7,932 nucleotides of DNA from contig DNXU01000170.1 in the NCBI GenBank assembly GCA_003505715.1, positions 1 through 7,932 of the forward strand, read 5' to 3'. This document shows positions 6,663-7,932 of the stretch, in pieces. This stretch comes from Cyanobacteria bacterium UBA8803 (GTDB lineage Bacteria; Cyanobacteriota; Cyanobacteriia; Cyanobacteriales; Coleofasciculaceae). The translations under genes and the position numbers were made by a program. How positions within the stretch are numbered: position 1 is the stretch's first letter; each line of letters starts with the position of its first letter. Below the pieces are notes generated by a model, which was given only the letters and a program-made list of their open reading frames with translations, was not told where the DNA came from and ran no database searches.

Positions 6663-6711
6663 AATTAGTAGGAGTGTTACACTTTTAGGATCGCAACATC
6701 ATAACTCAGCC

Positions 6712-7929
6712 ATGAGCAGCTCTAACAAATCACCCAAAGTCCTGTGGCTGCAAGTTTGGGGACTGGCCGCCGTGCAGGGAGCGATCGCTTTAACTTGGGT
6801 GATTTATAACCTTTATTTAGTAAAACTTCTGACTCAGTTTGGCTTTCCCAAAGGACTGGCAACAGGACTGCTAATTTTAGAAAATATCTTGGCAGCTGTC
6901 ATGGAACCGTTGATGGGGGGGCTTTCTGACCGATCCCAGCGCTGGATCGGCACGCGCTTTCCTTTTATTTCGGTAGGGATAATCTTAGCCTCGGCATTTT
7001 TCATTGCTATCCCAGCCTTTATGGTTTTTGGTTCTGCCATAGCAGCTATCCGCTGGGTTTTACCAGGGTTACTGGTAGCCTGGGCCTTGGCAATGACGGT
7101 GTTTCGCAGTCCCGCCCTATCTTTGCTAGGACGATACGCCTTTGGTACTAACCTACCCCAAGCCGCTAGTATCCTGACGTTAGTGGGGGGGGTAGCGGGA
7201 GCAATGGGCCCCCTCGCCAATCAATTTATTCTCAGCTTAGGGCCGATGGTTACCTTTGCTATTGGTTCGTTTACCCTCTTGGGTGCAGCTGTAGCTTTAC
7301 GGTCGGTGAACCCAGAAATTAGCATAGAGCAGCCTAAGGTAGAATCTCCTGCCAGCGTCTCACCCTCAAGTAGTTGGCAGCAACTTTCTATTCCTCACCT
7401 GAGCTTAGTTTTTGGTGCAGGGGCGGGAGTTGCGCTAGGCTTTCGCCTCATGATGCAAACCTTTCCTCAAATTCTACAGAGCCAAGTTCCAGGAGCTAAC
7501 AAAGGTTTAATCCTAGGCGGGATATTTATCGCCCTAGCCTTAACTGCAATACCTGCCGGAACTCTTGCCTCCCGCTTAGGCAACCGTCAAGCAATGACCT
7601 ATGGTTTAGTAGCGATGGCGATATTTACCGCTCTGATGGTATTAACACACAATAGTGCGATCGCCTCTGGGTTAGCGATCGCCCTAGGAGGAACCTTTAG
7701 CTTAGTTTCTAATGGCACCATTCCTTTTGCCCTATCCATGGTGCCACCCGATAAAGCTGGCTTAGGCACTGGCATCTATTTTAGCGGCGGAGCCGTAGCT
7801 TCTAGCTTATTCGGTGCCCTATTCAGCCAACCCCAAAGCATAACACCTATAGTCAGTGCCCTCATCGGAGCCGCTGCTTTTTTAGCCGCCGCCCTTTTTG
7901 TAGCCACTAGTAGGAAGGATGAGGGATGA
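6712..7929 (+). CDS. Major facilitator superfamily transporter
   Basis: This is a probable secondary transporter of the inner membrane; its substrate is unknown. The 405 residues contain about twelve hydrophobic segments in two halves, split by a polar loop at about 198-228 (SIEQPKVESPASVSPSS). The loop between segments 2 and 3 carries an MFS motif-A-like sequence, GGLSDRSQRWIGTRFPF (69-85). The matching position of the second half has AGTLASRLGNR (282-292). Some features (DR-x-x-R-W-x-G-x-R-F-P) recall glycoside/sugar transporters of the GPH/SLC45 type, but this is weak. No good Shine-Dalgarno precedes the ATG. The gene is transcribed away from the Ro cluster, with no sign of a shared function. 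The stop codon falls inside a heptamer repeat. Confidence 0.9.
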   Translation: MSSSNKSPKVLWLQVWGLAAVQGAIALTWVIYNLYLVKLLTQFGFPKGLATGLLILENILAAVMEPLMGGLSDRSQRWIGTRFPFISVGIILASAFFIAIPAFMVFGSAIAAIRWVLPGLLVAWALAMTVFRSPALSLLGRYAFGTNLPQAASILTLVGGVAGAMGPLANQFILSLGPMVTFAIGSFTLLGAAVALRSVNPEISIEQPKVESPASVSPSSSWQQLSIPHLSLVFGAGAGVALGFRLMMQTFPQILQSQVPGANKGLILGGIFIALALTAIPAGTLASRLGNRQAMTYGLVAMAIFTALMVLTHNSAIASGLAIALGGTFSLVSNGTIPFALSMVPPDKAGLGTGIYFSGGAVASSLFGALFSQPQSITPIVSALIGAAAFLAAALFVATSRKDEG

Positions 7930-7932
7930 GGG
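7917..7932. repeat. Heptamer repeat GGATGAG over the transporter stop codon
   Basis: Two full GGATGAG units and the start of a third run to the window edge. The last codons of the transporter and its TGA are part of the repeat, so an array probably continues beyond the window. Confidence 0.65.

Larger units (their letters stand above)
6054..6711. other. Repeat-rich divergent intergenic region
   Basis: This stretch separates the minus-strand Ro cluster from the plus-strand transporter. It holds several inverted repeats (listed separately) and no convincing gene. Two overlapping minus-strand frames (6116-6388 and 6163-6369) exist, but they lack Shine-Dalgarno sites and their readings are low-complexity or run through the repeats. 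Promoters for both flanking units must lie here. I see no -35/-10 pair good enough to mark. Confidence 0.6.

Noticed and set aside
6834..7220. Minus-strand 128-residue ORF
   Set aside because: It is the antisense shadow of the transporter gene, whose membrane-protein reading is far more convincing.

Overview
The window comes from a cyanobacterium. The octamer GCGATCGC (HIP1) occurs nine times, starting at 1465, 1661, 4170, 5462, 5911, 6214, 6781, 7657 and 7675. Cyanobacterial heptamer tandem repeats appear at several places, and one gene encodes a beta-carbonic anhydrase of the CcaA/IcfA type. The genus cannot be named from the sequence alone.

Layout. From right to left on the minus strand: a 66-residue protein (5839-6039), five tandem Y-RNA-like noncoding RNA units (4999-5822), a Ro60/TROVE-like protein with a von Willebrand A domain (3501-4931), a MITE-like nested inverted repeat abutting its stop codon (3344-3501), a carbonic anhydrase (2444-3157), a possible leader ORF (2254-2415), an ABC-F ATPase (630-2324) and a GNAT acetyltransferase (126-584). 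On the plus strand, a major facilitator superfamily transporter (6712-7929) diverges from the Ro cluster across a 670-base repeat-rich intergenic region. Heptamer repeats fill the left edge (1-95).

The most interesting part is 3501-6053, which looks like a cyanobacterial Ro ribonucleoprotein locus. A Ro-like ring-plus-vWA protein is encoded directly downstream of five RNAs. Each RNA is closed by a terminal stem with a conserved internal motif (CTAACTTGCGC on the 3' strand, GCGCCC...GAAGCTTAC on the 5' strand). Two of the five (5135-5274 and 5494-5644) carry a circularly permuted tRNA with all four arms: anticodon arm, variable loop, T arm, acceptor stem closed by a loop, and D arm. The Ro-type stem is inserted between the D and anticodon arms. 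Two others keep only T-arm and acceptor-like hairpins, and one is a bare 76-nt stem-loop. Bacterial Y RNAs (YrlA family) are known to mimic tRNA and to tether Ro to exoribonucleases. Five diversified units with intact anticodon loops plus a conserved-looking small protein in one cluster go beyond what I know to have been described.

All functional statements are inferred from sequence patterns; no searches or folding programs were run.
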